Below are positions 1-8,372 of a stretch of 53,150 bases of DNA, one piece after another. Source of the stretch: Clostridiales bacterium (GTDB lineage: Bacteria > Bacillota > Clostridia > Oscillospirales > Oscillospiraceae); the NCBI GenBank assembly GCA_004555655.1, contig SFHJ01000020.1, positions 1 to 53,150 of the forward strand, given 5' to 3'. The position numbers were made by a program, and so were the translations under genes. The notes beneath the pieces were generated by a model. That model worked only from the letters and a program-made list of their open reading frames with translations. It had not been told where the DNA came from and did not search any database. The stretch's first letter is position 1. Every line of letters begins with the position of its first letter.

Positions 1-64
1 CAAGCTTAAACTGAAGGGCCTGACACCTGCTCAACACAGATATCAGACCCTTCAGGCCGCTTAA
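1..64 (+). CDS. IS3-family transposase, C-terminal end (partial)
   Basis: Reading from base 2, the frame gives KLKLKGLTPAQHRYQTLQAA followed by TAA at 62-64. This is the characteristic extreme C-terminus of IS3/IS150 OrfB transposases, which follows the DDE integrase core. Only about 20 residues are visible, so nothing can be said about catalytic residues or intactness. The assignment rests on the KLKGLTP-x-Q-x-R pattern plus the IS terminal repeat directly downstream. Confidence 0.8.
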   Translation, partial: KLKLKGLTPAQHRYQTLQAA

Positions 65-73
65 TTCAAAAAA

Positions 74-98
74 TGTCTAACTTTTGGGGTTCACTTCA
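74..98 (+). repeat. Terminal inverted repeat of the IS3-family element (right end)
   Basis: This 25-base sequence begins TG and ends CA and carries the CTTTTGGGG core typical of IS150-group ends. The partner repeat is outside the window. The exact outer boundary could be one or two bases further right, because the flanking bases are also CA. Confidence 0.65.
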
Positions 99-119
99 CA
101 AGAAGCGTTCCGATTTTGT

Positions 120-944
120 CTATGCCTTTGCAATGAGCTCCGCGGCAGGCAGAACGCCAGAAACGTCGGCCTGTTCCATCTCGCCTGCGTCGAATTTTGC
201 CGCAACTTGCGGGTCGATCGGCAGCCTTGCCAGCACGGGCAGCGAATACGACAGCGCGACCTCGTCCAGATGGCTCTTGCCGAAAATCTCAATGTGCTTG
301 CCGCAGTCGGGGCACCGGAAATAGCTGTAGTTTTCCACGAAGCCGTAGACCGGCACGTTCATCATGCGCGCCATGTTGACGGCCTTCTCCACGATCATGG
401 AAACAAGGCTCTGCGGCGATGTGACCAGTATCACGCCGTCGACGGGCAGCGACTGGAACACCGTCAGCGGCACGTCGCCCGTTCCGGGCGGAAGATCCAC
501 GAACATATAGTCCACATCGCCCCAGCACACATCTGTCCAGAACTGCTTGACCGCGCCCGCGACCACAGGCCCGCGCCAGACGACGGGGTCCGTCTCGCTG
601 GGAAGCAGAAGGTTGATGGACATGACCTTGAGGCCGCTCTTTGTGACGGCGGGCAGGATGCCGTTGTCGTCGCCCATGGCCGGCTCATGCAGGCCGAACG
701 CCTTGGGAATGGAGGGGCCCGTGATGTCCGCGTCCAGAATGGCCGTCCTGTAGCCCAGCTTCTGCATTGCGACCGCCATCATCGACGTGACGGTGGATTT
801 GCCCACACCGCCCTTGCCGGAGACGACGGCGATGACCTTTTTTACATTCGAATGGGGGTTGGCAGGCGCCAGAAGGCTCTCGGCCTTGCGGTCGGCGCAG
901 TTCTGCGCGCAGCTTTCGCAGCTGCCGCTGCACGATTCACTCAT
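120..944 (-). CDS. mrp: Mrp/NBP35-family ATP-binding protein (Fe-S cluster carrier)
   Basis: This is a 274-residue P-loop ATPase of the Mrp/ApbC/NBP35 family, which binds Fe-S clusters and passes them to apo-proteins in the cytoplasm. The deviant Walker A (GKGGVGKST) is at about residues 43-51. An N-terminal cysteine cluster (C5, C9, C12, C16) resembles NBP35 proteins. A C-x2-C pair at 211/214 is the usual cluster-bridging motif. The ATG at 942-944 is preceded by AAAAAAGGAG, a good ribosome binding site. It is the last gene of the comEC-holA-rnmV run, 57 bases after ydcF. No terminator is visible before the IS end, so the native one may have been displaced. Family assignment is secure; the cluster recipients are unknown. 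Confidence 0.93.
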   Translation of the reverse strand: MSESCSGSCESCAQNCADRKAESLLAPANPHSNVKKVIAVVSGKGGVGKSTVTSMMAVAMQKLGYRTAILDADITGPSIPKAFGLHEPAMGDDNGILPAVTKSGLKVMSINLLLPSETDPVVWRGPVVAGAVKQFWTDVCWGDVDYMFVDLPPGTGDVPLTVFQSLPVDGVILVTSPQSLVSMIVEKAVNMARMMNVPVYGFVENYSYFRCPDCGKHIEIFGKSHLDEVALSYSLPVLARLPIDPQVAAKFDAGEMEQADVSGVLPAAELIAKA

Positions 945-1001
945 GGCAAAAACGCTCCTTTTTTCGCATTTGTTTTATTCTACTCTCTGTTGGCAGGAAA
1001 A

Positions 1002-1736
1002 TCAACCTGCCTGCGCAAACGCCTTGACGAAGGCAAAGACCTCGCGCAGCTCGTAGCAGACCTTCAGCACCCACGGCGTGGTCGTACTGCCAAGCCCATA
1101 CGCGCGCATATCGAGCGTACCGGCGATATATTTTGCCCGGCAGAGGTGAAATTCACTCGTGATGATGAGCACGCTTTCGGTGTCCACGCCCAGCTGCTGC
1201 GCCAGCTCACGCGAAAAGATGAGGTTTTCGCGCGTGTTGCAGGCAGCGCTTTCCATCACGACGCGGCTTTCTTCCACGCCCTTTTCCAGAAGGTATTTGT
1301 GCATGACATACGCCTCAGTGCATGTCTCATCCCGGCCCTGACCGCCCGTGACAATGCAGGCCGCGTCCGGATGCTCCATCAGATAGTCATACGCCAGATC
1401 CAGCCGCTCGCGCAGCGTGCGCGAAGGCTGGTCTCCGTGGATCTGCGCACCCAGCACCACCACAAACTCGGGCGCTCCGGCGGAAACATCGTCATCGCGC
1501 CCGGCAATATCGATATACCCTACGCACCCGAGCATCACCAGCACACCCGCGATGGTAACCGCCGTGAGCGCAATGCGGAGCTTTCGAACCTTCGGCCTTC
1601 CCCTGAGCAGATACAATGCGCCCAGCATCACGGCCAGCGCCAGAAAGCACACGCCCGTGGTCGCCACATGAAACGGGACAAAGAGCAGCACAAGGCCCAG
1701 AACAGCAAATATGCCGGCAAAGATCAAACGTGTCAT
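1002..1736 (-). CDS. YdcF/SanA family membrane protein (DUF218)
   Basis: This 244-residue protein has about three hydrophobic N-terminal segments (first ~80 residues) and then a DUF218 domain. Visible family hallmarks are VVVLGAQ, the acidic/Arg segment after TLRERLD, VTGGQG, and TRENLIFS. YdcF/ElyC/SanA proteins are linked to envelope integrity and are thought to act on a nucleotide-like or lipid-linked envelope substrate; the reaction is not established. I chose the ATG at 1734-1736, which overlaps the stop of the upstream ABC-F gene as ATGA and so suggests translational coupling. A longer frame reaching 1772 would intrude into that gene and begins with residues lacking family character. 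Confidence 0.85.
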   Translation of the reverse strand: MTRLIFAGIFAVLGLVLLFVPFHVATTGVCFLALAVMLGALYLLRGRPKVRKLRIALTAVTIAGVLVMLGCVGYIDIAGRDDDVSAGAPEFVVVLGAQIHGDQPSRTLRERLDLAYDYLMEHPDAACIVTGGQGRDETCTEAYVMHKYLLEKGVEESRVVMESAACNTRENLIFSRELAQQLGVDTESVLIITSEFHLCRAKYIAGTLDMRAYGLGSTTTPWVLKVCYELREVFAFVKAFAQAG

Positions 1737-3616
1737 ACCTGTTCCTCCAGCTGCAGGGAAAGCGTCTCCCACTCGTCCATCCGCGCCGAGAGCGTTTCCT
1801 CGGTCTGCGTCTTTTCCTCCATCAGCTGCGTGAGCGCCTGATAGTCGGTGGCAGAGGCCTCGATCTGTCCATCAAGTTCGGCAATCTTCTGCCCCAGCGC
1901 CTCGATCTCACGCTCAAGTGCGCGCACCTGCTTTTCCAGACTCTTGCCATTTGCGCCTTTGATCTTTGGCTTTCGCTCTTTTTTCTCTTTCGGCTGGGCC
2001 TGCTGGGCCATCTGCTCGTGCGCCTTGATCGATCGGTATTTTTCATACCCGCAGGGATAGTCGCGGATGGTGCCGTTTTCCAGCTCCCACACGCGTGTGG
2101 CGAACTTGCCCACAAAATAGCGGTCGTGCGAGACAAAGATGAGCGTGCCCTCGTATTCTTCCAGCGCATCCTCCACCCACTCGCGCGAGGCGATGTCGAG
2201 GTGGTTCGTCGGCTCGTCGAGAATGAGAAGGTTAATTTTCTCGTCCATCAGCATGCAAAGCCGCAGCCGGCTCTGCTCGCCGCCCGACAAGCTCCCGACG
2301 GTTTTGAACACGTCCTCGCCTTCAAAGAGGAACGCGCCCAGCCGGTCGCGCGCGGTCTGCACCGTGCAGCCCTTTTCGTAGAGCATGGTGTCGAGCAGCG
2401 TCCGCTCGGGATGGGAAAAATGGATCGTCTGCTCAAGATACGCCCACTTGACCGTGGGGCCGAACTTAATCCTGCCGGCGCCGGCCTCCTGCCCCAGAAG
2501 CACGCGCAGAAACGTCGTCTTGCCCGTGCCGTTGTCGCCAAGAAGCGCAATGCGCTCGCCGCCAGCCACCTGCAGCTCCACGTCTTTAAACAGCGTCCTG
2601 CCGCCGTAGGCCTTGCCGAGGCCCTTGACCGACAACACCTCGTCGCCAAAGAACGACCGCTCAGCAAAGCGGGCGCGCATGGTCTTGTCCTGTGTGGGGC
2701 GCTCGGTCTTTTCGATGCGCTCCATGCGGTGCTGGATGGACATGGCGCGGCGGTAGAGCGTGCGGTTGTTGATGCCCCAGCCCTTCATGCGCTCAAGCGT
2801 GAAGCCCAGCTGGCCGAGCTTGGCCTGTTCTTTTTCATACTGCTTGAGCTGCAGCTCAAAGCGCGCCTGCTTCTCCTGCACATAGAACGAGTAGTTGCCG
2901 CTGTAGAACTCAGCCTTGCCGTCGTGGATTTCCACGATGCGGCTTACGACGCGGTCAAGAAAAAACCGGTCGTGCGAAATGGCGAGCACCGTGCCCTTGA
3001 ATTTCTGGATATAGTCCTCCAGCCACTCGACGCTGTGCATATCCAGATGGTTGGTCGGCTCGTCAAGCAGCAGAATATCCGTCTTTTCCAGCAGCAGCCT
3101 TGCCAAGTTGACGCGCGTTTTTTCTCCGCCCGACAGGCTGTCAAATGCCTGCGCGCGCTGCGCCGGCGTAATGGCAAGGCCGTTGCAGATCTTATCCGTG
3201 TCGGTGTCCATCTCGTACCCGCCGCCCACGGTGTAACGGCTTGTGAGCGCGTCATAGCGCTGCAAAATGTCCCTGGGCGTGTGCGCAGTCATGCGCTGCT
3301 CCATCTCGTGCATCTGTGCTTTGATTTTCTCGAGCTCTGCAAACGCTGTGTGCAGCACGTCGTCCACGGTATAGCCCGCGGGATAGTGCGGAATCTGCGA
3401 AATCAGGCCCACCTTTTTGTTGGGCGCAAAGACGACCGCGCCGGAGTTATAGTCCAGCTCGCCGGTGAGGATTTTAAAAAGCGTCGTCTTGCCCGCGCCG
3501 TTTTTGCCGAGCAGACCCACCCGCTCGCCGGACTGCACATCAAACGTGATGCCGTCTAAAATATTCTCGTCCGCGTCAAAGCTCTTGACGAGGTTTTGTA
3601 CCGAAATATCGATCAT
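1733..3616 (-). CDS. ABC-F family ATPase with two canonical ATP sites
   Basis: This 627-residue soluble protein has tandem ABC domains and no membrane segments, as in ABC-F translation factors that act at the ribosomal E site. Domain 1 has Walker A GKNGAGKTT, signature LSGGEKTR and Walker B LLLDEPTNHLD. Domain 2 has GDNGTGKTT, LSGGEQSR and LILDEPTNHLD. A linker of about 80 residues joins them, and the last ~90 residues form a charged Lys/Glu-rich coiled coil as in Uup/YdiF/YfmR-type members. All catalytic motifs are intact, in contrast to the second ABC-F gene at 27521. The start overlaps the RNase M5 stop as ATGA. Whether it is housekeeping or antibiotic-protective cannot be decided here; the setting suggests housekeeping. 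Confidence 0.93.
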   Translation of the reverse strand: MIDISVQNLVKSFDADENILDGITFDVQSGERVGLLGKNGAGKTTLFKILTGELDYNSGAVVFAPNKKVGLISQIPHYPAGYTVDDVLHTAFAELEKIKAQMHEMEQRMTAHTPRDILQRYDALTSRYTVGGGYEMDTDTDKICNGLAITPAQRAQAFDSLSGGEKTRVNLARLLLEKTDILLLDEPTNHLDMHSVEWLEDYIQKFKGTVLAISHDRFFLDRVVSRIVEIHDGKAEFYSGNYSFYVQEKQARFELQLKQYEKEQAKLGQLGFTLERMKGWGINNRTLYRRAMSIQHRMERIEKTERPTQDKTMRARFAERSFFGDEVLSVKGLGKAYGGRTLFKDVELQVAGGERIALLGDNGTGKTTFLRVLLGQEAGAGRIKFGPTVKWAYLEQTIHFSHPERTLLDTMLYEKGCTVQTARDRLGAFLFEGEDVFKTVGSLSGGEQSRLRLCMLMDEKINLLILDEPTNHLDIASREWVEDALEEYEGTLIFVSHDRYFVGKFATRVWELENGTIRDYPCGYEKYRSIKAHEQMAQQAQPKEKKERKPKIKGANGKSLEKQVRALEREIEALGQKIAELDGQIEASATDYQALTQLMEEKTQTEETLSARMDEWETLSLQLEEQV

Positions 3617-4212
3617 GATTCTTCCTCTGTTTTCTCAAAACGCGCCAGAAATTCCGCGCGTGCAAAGCGCAGATTCAGCGCCTGCAATAAAGCGTTGGTG
3701 CTCATATGCTCGGGCAGGCGCAGCTGCTTTAAAAGCGCCGCACGCTTTTCGCTGCTGTTTGACCCGCCCGTCAGGCCCAGCGCATAAAGATCCTGTTTTG
3801 TGATGGGCTCGGGTGAGGCCTCCGCCGTCTCGCCGTCCAGCGCCGCGCCCGCATCTTTGAGCGCCTGCAGAATCACAGCGGGCGGCATCCCCTCTACGCC
3901 GAGCTTTCCTTCCTTACCCGGTGTGCGCTTGCGCTTTTCCTTGCCACGGACGTCCGGCACATACGCATGCAGGAGATGCTCACTCGGGATGCAGCTCTTT
4001 AAATAGTTGCGAATGACGAAGCCCGCCGCGTCGGAATCGGTCAGAATGACGAGTCCCCGCTTCTCCGCCGCCTCGCGCAAAAGCGCCGTGAGCGCCGGGT
4101 CGTTCATCACGCCGAAGCCGTTCGTGCAGAAAATGGGCGCGTCAACAATCTGGCTGAGCACGTTTTTATCGTACCGACCCTCGACCACAATGGCCTGCCT
4201 GACCTTAACCAC
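3613..4212 (-). CDS. rnmV: Ribonuclease M5 (5S rRNA maturase, Toprim family)
   Basis: This 199-residue protein has the Toprim layout of RNase M5, the nuclease that trims 5S rRNA precursors. VVEGRYDKN carries the catalytic Glu, TNG follows, and LTDSDAAGFVIR is the DxD-type metal motif. The C-terminal region with LGLTGG and conserved basic residues matches the family length. I chose the GTG at 4210-4212, preceded by GGAGG at six bases spacing. An ATG further upstream (4272) would add residues without family similarity inside holA. The start overlaps the holA stop. In Bacillus rnmV sits with ksgA; here it sits between holA and an ABC-F gene. Confidence 0.88.
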   Translation of the reverse strand: MVKVRQAIVVEGRYDKNVLSQIVDAPIFCTNGFGVMNDPALTALLREAAEKRGLVILTDSDAAGFVIRNYLKSCIPSEHLLHAYVPDVRGKEKRKRTPGKEGKLGVEGMPPAVILQALKDAGAALDGETAEASPEPITKQDLYALGLTGGSNSSEKRAALLKQLRLPEHMSTNALLQALNLRFARAEFLARFEKTEEES

Positions 4213-5260
4213 GGCGCGCCTCCGCGGAAAGCTGCACAATGAAAAGCTCCAGAATCCGCTCCGGATCATCATAGCTCGACTTCATCTGCTCGTCGGCGGC
4301 AAGAAACAGCTCCACCGCCTTGCGGCAGAACTCGGCCGAAAGTTTTCCCGCAGCTGACATGGTGCGGCTTGCGGCATAGCTCTGCATACCGGTCAGGCTC
4401 ATGAGCGCCTGCTGGCCCTTGCCGCTGGCCGCGACTGTCTTGGCATAATAGAGCCTTCTGATCTGCGCGCCGATAGCGCCGAGAATGCCGATGCAGCTTT
4501 CCTGCATGGCAAAAAGCGTCTGCGTTTTCTCCAGCGCCAGAGCATAGTCGCCGTTTGCAATGGCGTTGGAGATATCAAACGTCTGCGCGCTGAGCGCTGG
4601 GATGACCACGGCGTCGATATCGCTTTTCTGAATCTCCGGCCCGCTTGCGTATGCCGCGATTTTTTCGATCTCGCCGCCAAGCGTGCTCATCATGCCGTCG
4701 GTGATGAAGATGAGATATTCGCAGAGCCTTGGCTGAATGGTCTTTTCATGCTTCCTCAGCTGCCGGGCAATCCAGTCGGACAGCTCGCGCTCACTGCGTT
4801 TGGCAAACGCAACGAGCTGCGCCTTGGTTTTCAGCGTCTCGGCCAGCTTTTTCATCTGGCCATTGATTTTGAACTCCACCGTGTCGTAGACCAGCACAAC
4901 GCAGCAGTAGTCCGGGATGTCGTCTAAAATCGCGCGGTAGAGCTCGCGCTGCGACTCTGGCTGCTTGAACAGGTCCACGTCGTCAATCTGCACCAGCGTC
5001 CTGTCTGCCATCATGGGCATGGCCTCCACGGCCTCGGCCAGCGCCTCGGGCGTGAGCGTGTCGGCGGTAAAGCGGTGATAGTTAAAATCGCCAGCCGGAC
5101 CGTCGGTCAGCTTTTTGACGAGCAGCTTCTCATAGCATTCGCGCAGATACCCCTCCTCGCCGTAGAGCACGTATAGCGTTTTCAGCTGGCCGGTCTTGAG
5201 GTCAGCCTTGAGCTGCTGCAGCGCGGACGTGCACGCAGCATCGTCGGTTTTTCTTGCCAC
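4205..5260 (-). CDS. holA: DNA polymerase III subunit delta
   Basis: This 351-residue protein is the delta subunit of the clamp loader, which opens the sliding clamp during loading. The N-terminal AAA+-like domain starts with LYVLYGEEGYLRE. DNYHRF-like and PMMADRTLVQIDD segments follow, as in other HolA proteins, and the C-terminal half contains the QIRRLYYAK-type collar helix. I chose the GTG at 5258-5260, preceded by AGAGGG; the upstream ATG at 5338 lies inside comEC. The comEC stop is only five bases upstream, so comEC and holA are almost certainly co-transcribed, a common arrangement in Bacillota. Confidence 0.93.
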   Translation of the reverse strand: MARKTDDAACTSALQQLKADLKTGQLKTLYVLYGEEGYLRECYEKLLVKKLTDGPAGDFNYHRFTADTLTPEALAEAVEAMPMMADRTLVQIDDVDLFKQPESQRELYRAILDDIPDYCCVVLVYDTVEFKINGQMKKLAETLKTKAQLVAFAKRSERELSDWIARQLRKHEKTIQPRLCEYLIFITDGMMSTLGGEIEKIAAYASGPEIQKSDIDAVVIPALSAQTFDISNAIANGDYALALEKTQTLFAMQESCIGILGAIGAQIRRLYYAKTVAASGKGQQALMSLTGMQSYAASRTMSAAGKLSAEFCRKAVELFLAADEQMKSSYDDPERILELFIVQLSAEARRG

Positions 5261-5264
5261 TGTG

Positions 5265-7529
5265 TCACCCTCTGATGGTAATCGTTCCGTTTTCATCCGT
5301 GCGGTAGACGGCCGCACCCGCCTGCCTGAGCCGGTCAAGCGTCTGGCTTGCCGGGTGGCCGAAAGAATTCTCCTTCCCCACCGAGATCAGCACGGTCTCG
5401 GGCTGCGTCAGCGCCAGAAGCGCCTCGCTGGTAGACGTCTTCGCGCCGTGATGCCCGGCCACGAGCAGCTCGACATCCGGCAGCTCGTGCAAAGACATGA
5501 GCCGCCATTCCGCCTGCCGCGTCATATCGCCGGTAATCAGAATATCATATTTTCCGTTGGATGCCAAGCATGAAAGTCCGCAATCGTTGTCAAAATCGTC
5601 GGAAACGGGCGCAAAAATTTGTATTTCCGCCTTGCCAAGCGGAATCTGCATGTCCTCGCGGACATAGACCAGCGCGCTGCCCGCCGCTTTCGCCTGTAAC
5701 TCAATCTGCGCGCGCAGACCGGACGCGTCCGCCGTATCGGCCAGATACAGCGTATTGACGTGCACGCGGCGCAGCAGCTGGCACACGCCGTTAACATGGT
5801 CGGCGTCATAATGCGTCAAAACCAGCGCCTCGACGCGGTATTCGCCGTTTGCCTGCAAAAACCGCGCAGCAAGCTCGCCACTGTCATCTTCATCGCCGCC
5901 GCAGTCGATCAAACAGGTCTGCGTGCCGCAGTTGTAGATCAGGCACTGACCCTGCCCCACGTCCAGCGCAGTAAACGTAAAATCAGGAAGATGGTAATCC
6001 AGATAGCAAAGCGTGAGCCCCACGGCGAAGGCCGCCGCAAGCGCTGCCGCTGCGAGACGTTTGCCGCCCGCCTCCGGCCGGAGCGCATAGCCGAGCACCG
6101 CCAGGTAATATACTGCCGCAAGCGCCCACAGATATCCGTTTTCCAGATACAGCGCCGCAAGCGGGACGCGGCTGATGAGCGCGCACACGCCCAGCACATA
6201 CCGCGCCAGCCATGAAACGACCCACGCCGGGCCGAGCATCAACTGCCCCAGCACGAAGCCCGCGAGGCAGACCACAAGTCCCGCCGGGAACAGGAGCGTC
6301 ACCGCCCACAGACACAGCACGTTGGTGACAGGCGCGGCGATTGAGACCATCCGAAAATACGCCGCCGACAGCGGCAAAGACAGCGCCAGAGAGCCGATGG
6401 AGCAGGCAAACGACGACACCATCGTCCGCGCCAGCCACGAGAGCGGCGTCTTTTTCCGCAGTAAATGCCGCAGCCATTTCCAGCCTGCCACCTGCCGGTA
6501 GATGGGGCCTGAAAAGAGCAGAATTCCCGTGATCGAGGTAAAAGACAGCTGCAGGCCCACATCCAGCGCCGACCACGGATTGGCCGCCAGCAGCAGTGTC
6601 AGAGCGGCCATGATAGACGTGGGCATGTCGTTTTCCCGTTTGGCCAGCGGCGCGAGCAGCAGCAAAACCTGCATGCATCCGGCGCGTACCGCGGACGCCG
6701 GTGCGCCCGTCATCAGCACGAACAGCACGACCACAGGCACGCCAACCGCCGCAGCCAGACGCCGTCTGGCGCCGCACAGAAGCACGATCATACCAAGCAG
6801 AATGGAGACGTGCATACCAGACACCGCTGCGACATGATAGATGCCCGCAATGCTCAGCCCGGTCTGTGCCTCAGCCGGCAGCCCGCTTCGCCGTCCGGTG
6901 AGAAGCGCGGCAAGAAAGCCCGCCGTATCCGCCGGGAAGAGCGCTGCGATCTTCTGCCTGAGCGCATGTGCCAAGCGGGCCGGAAGCATCCGCGCAGGAA
7001 TCCCGCCGCCCGGGGTGATGGAAACGGCAGAGCGCGCCTTTGCCAGCAGCAGCACGCCGCGCGAACGCAGATACATACCCGCTTCGCTCCGTTCGCCGTC
7101 TGTCAGCTGCAGCAGCGCGTCAAGCTGCAGCGTGTCTCCCGGGCGGATCTCGGGCGCCTGCCCGCGCAGGTAGATCACCGCATCATAGCGCCTTCCTTCG
7201 AGCTGCACCTCGGCCGCGACCGAAGCGCCGTACCGCGTGGACTCGGGATAGTCCGCCGCCACTGCGCTGAGCCGCAGCGTCTGTCCGTCTGCGCGCATGG
7301 CTGGCGCGACGAAGATCTGCGTGTAGCCCGCATACCAGAAAAGCCCCACGCAAAGGCCCATGCAGCAAATCGCTATGCGCCGCGCCATGCGCCCGCGCAA
7401 AAAGAACGCGCCAAAACTCACGGCCGCGAATACCGCGCCCGCGAGCCATACCGTGCTGCCGGGCTGCAGAAGCACGCAGCCCACAATGGCCGCCGCGAAG
7501 CCGGCGGCAAACATACACAGCCTGCGCAT
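5265..7529 (-). CDS. comEC: ComEC/Rec2 DNA-uptake channel protein
   Basis: This 754-residue membrane protein has the three expected parts. The first is an N-terminal DUF4131-like region with two or three membrane segments and an OB-like domain. The second is a central Competence domain with many helices (from about residue 220, beginning FLAALLTGRRSGLP). The third is a C-terminal metallo-beta-lactamase domain with LDVGQG and the metal motif LTHYDADHVNG. ComEC forms the inner-membrane channel for single-stranded DNA in transformation. Length and motifs are complete, so uptake is plausible, though no other competence genes are in view. The ATG shares its first base with the stop of the XRE gene (TAATG), so expression is probably controlled with that regulator. 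Confidence 0.93.
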   Translation of the reverse strand: MRRLCMFAAGFAAAIVGCVLLQPGSTVWLAGAVFAAVSFGAFFLRGRMARRIAICCMGLCVGLFWYAGYTQIFVAPAMRADGQTLRLSAVAADYPESTRYGASVAAEVQLEGRRYDAVIYLRGQAPEIRPGDTLQLDALLQLTDGERSEAGMYLRSRGVLLLAKARSAVSITPGGGIPARMLPARLAHALRQKIAALFPADTAGFLAALLTGRRSGLPAEAQTGLSIAGIYHVAAVSGMHVSILLGMIVLLCGARRRLAAAVGVPVVVLFVLMTGAPASAVRAGCMQVLLLLAPLAKRENDMPTSIMAALTLLLAANPWSALDVGLQLSFTSITGILLFSGPIYRQVAGWKWLRHLLRKKTPLSWLARTMVSSFACSIGSLALSLPLSAAYFRMVSIAAPVTNVLCLWAVTLLFPAGLVVCLAGFVLGQLMLGPAWVVSWLARYVLGVCALISRVPLAALYLENGYLWALAAVYYLAVLGYALRPEAGGKRLAAAALAAAFAVGLTLCYLDYHLPDFTFTALDVGQGQCLIYNCGTQTCLIDCGGDEDDSGELAARFLQANGEYRVEALVLTHYDADHVNGVCQLLRRVHVNTLYLADTADASGLRAQIELQAKAAGSALVYVREDMQIPLGKAEIQIFAPVSDDFDNDCGLSCLASNGKYDILITGDMTRQAEWRLMSLHELPDVELLVAGHHGAKTSTSEALLALTQPETVLISVGKENSFGHPASQTLDRLRQAGAAVYRTDENGTITIRG

Positions 7530-7735
7530 TACGGTTTCGGCGTCAGACCGAGCAGGTAATCGGTCGTCACGTGGTAGTATTCCGCCAGCTTGATGAGCGC
7601 CCAGACGGGGATCTCGCGCTCGCCCAGTTCATAGCGGCGGTAGACGCTGCGCTGCATGTTCAGATAGTCTGCGATCTGCTGCTGCGTTTTGTCGGCATCC
7701 TCGCGGCTGTCCCGGAGTCTTGGAAAATACATCAT
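7529..7735 (-). CDS. Small XRE-type helix-turn-helix regulator
   Basis: This protein of about 68 residues is essentially one HTH_XRE domain. The recognition region is QQQIADYLNMQRSVYRRYELG, of which the core IADYLNMQRSVYRRYE matches the family, and it ends TDYLLGLTPKP. I chose ATG at 7733-7735 (the next codon is also ATG), because the family starts with MYFPRLRDLRED-like sequence. The reading frame extends to 7798, but those extra residues are out of character and would cover the palindrome at 7749-7768. No strong ribosome binding site is seen. The gene heads the comEC operon with a one-base overlap. Autoregulation through the palindrome is inference. Confidence 0.85.
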   Translation of the reverse strand: MMYFPRLRDSREDADKTQQQIADYLNMQRSVYRRYELGEREIPVWALIKLAEYYHVTTDYLLGLTPKP

Positions 7736-7748
7736 AATCACCGTAAAA

Positions 7749-7768
7749 ATGATACCATATGGTATCAT
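7749..7768. promoter_or_regulatory. Perfect 20-bp palindrome, candidate operator of the XRE gene
   Basis: ATGATACCATATGGTATCAT reads identically on both strands and lies 14 bases upstream of the chosen XRE start. Outside it the symmetry continues imperfectly (CCGTAAAA on one side, TTTTGCGG on the other). XRE proteins bind such palindromes as dimers and often repress their own gene. No clear -35/-10 pair is visible, but the half-site TATCAT could double as a -10 on the minus strand. Confidence 0.65.
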
Positions 7769-7825
7769 CATTTTGCGGAAATGACTCCGTTTGGACACTT
7801 TTCGTCAGTCTCCGACAGGCGAAAA

Positions 7826-7857
7826 ACACGGGCGCAGCATGATTGCTGCGCCCGTGT
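7826..7857 (-). terminator. Intrinsic terminator of the coiled-coil gene
   Basis: A perfect 14-bp stem (7826-7839 with 7844-7857, GGGCGCAGCA core) closes a four-base loop. On the minus strand it is followed by TTTTTC. It sits 14 bases past the stop of the 7871-8281 gene and separates it from the XRE-comEC operon. Confidence 0.9.
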
Positions 7858-7870
7858 GGGGAATCCGCGA

Positions 7871-8281
7871 TTATTCCGCCTTCGGCTCGTCATCACCGGA
7901 GAGCTCAATGACGACAGGCTCTTCGGCTTTCGGCTCTTCATCGGCAGTCTCGCCGGCGGCTTCGGCCACGTCGGCGTCGTTTGCCATACCGGCCTTCATG
8001 TCATCAATCGAGTCCTTGAGCTCGGCGATGAGCTTCTTCGACTCGTCGATCTTCTCACACCACGGCAGATACTCGGCGTTGTCCATCTCCTCGCCCACGG
8101 CATAGTCGCGGTAGTAGAGCTTGCCGAGTTGCAGCTCGGCCTTGCGGATCTTGTCCTCTTCGGCGTAGATGGTGACGTTCGCCTTGGCAATGGCGGCCAG
8201 CACCTTGGCCTTCTGCGCAGCGACCTGCGCGGCGTTCACAGCAAAATTACGGGCATTCTCCAGATTTTCAGAAAAGTTCAT
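7871..8281 (-). CDS. Hypothetical coiled-coil protein with acidic tail
   Basis: This 136-residue protein is not one I can assign to a characterised family. The first ~50 residues are Ala/Lys/Glu-rich and helical (repeats of AAQVAAQKAKVLAAIAKAN type). The middle has a conserved-looking LGKLYYRDYAVGEE segment. A second helix (ESKKLIAELKDSIDDMKAG) follows, and the last ~35 residues are acidic and probably disordered. No signal peptide or membrane segment is seen, so it is likely cytoplasmic. The ATG follows AAAGGAG. It is a single-gene unit: 91 bases follow lgt, and a strong terminator follows the gene. Related proteins in this class sometimes end in a zinc ribbon; this one does not. Confidence 0.75.
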   Translation of the reverse strand: MNFSENLENARNFAVNAAQVAAQKAKVLAAIAKANVTIYAEEDKIRKAELQLGKLYYRDYAVGEEMDNAEYLPWCEKIDESKKLIAELKDSIDDMKAGMANDADVAEAAGETADEEPKAEEPVVIELSGDDEPKAE

Positions 8282-8372
8282 GGTTGTGCTCCTTTCATAC
8301 GTTCATTCTACCTGCTATCATACCACATTTTTCCGCACTTGGAAGGGTATTCAGCAGAATTTTGCAAATTGT

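Larger units (their letters stand above)
1..98 (+). mobile_element. Right end of an IS3-family insertion sequence (IS150-like)
   Basis: The first 98 bases hold the last codons of a transposase and, ten bases after its stop, a TG...CA-type terminal sequence (74-98, core TCTAACTTTTGGGGTTCA). Ends with a CCCCAAAAGTTAGACA-like core are typical of IS3-family, IS150-group elements. The rest of the element lies left of the window, so completeness and target duplication cannot be judged. It points toward the mrp gene and ends 21 bases from the mrp stop. Confidence 0.8.

Noticed and set aside
84..1841. 585-residue plus-strand open frame opposite mrp and the DUF218 gene
   Set aside because: It is antisense to genes with clear family motifs, spans two of them, and has Arg/His-rich composition typical of a GC-rich shadow frame.
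1616..3559. 647-residue plus-strand open frame opposite the ABC-F gene
   Set aside because: The minus strand holds all ABC motifs; this frame shows none and starts in mid-gene without a binding site.
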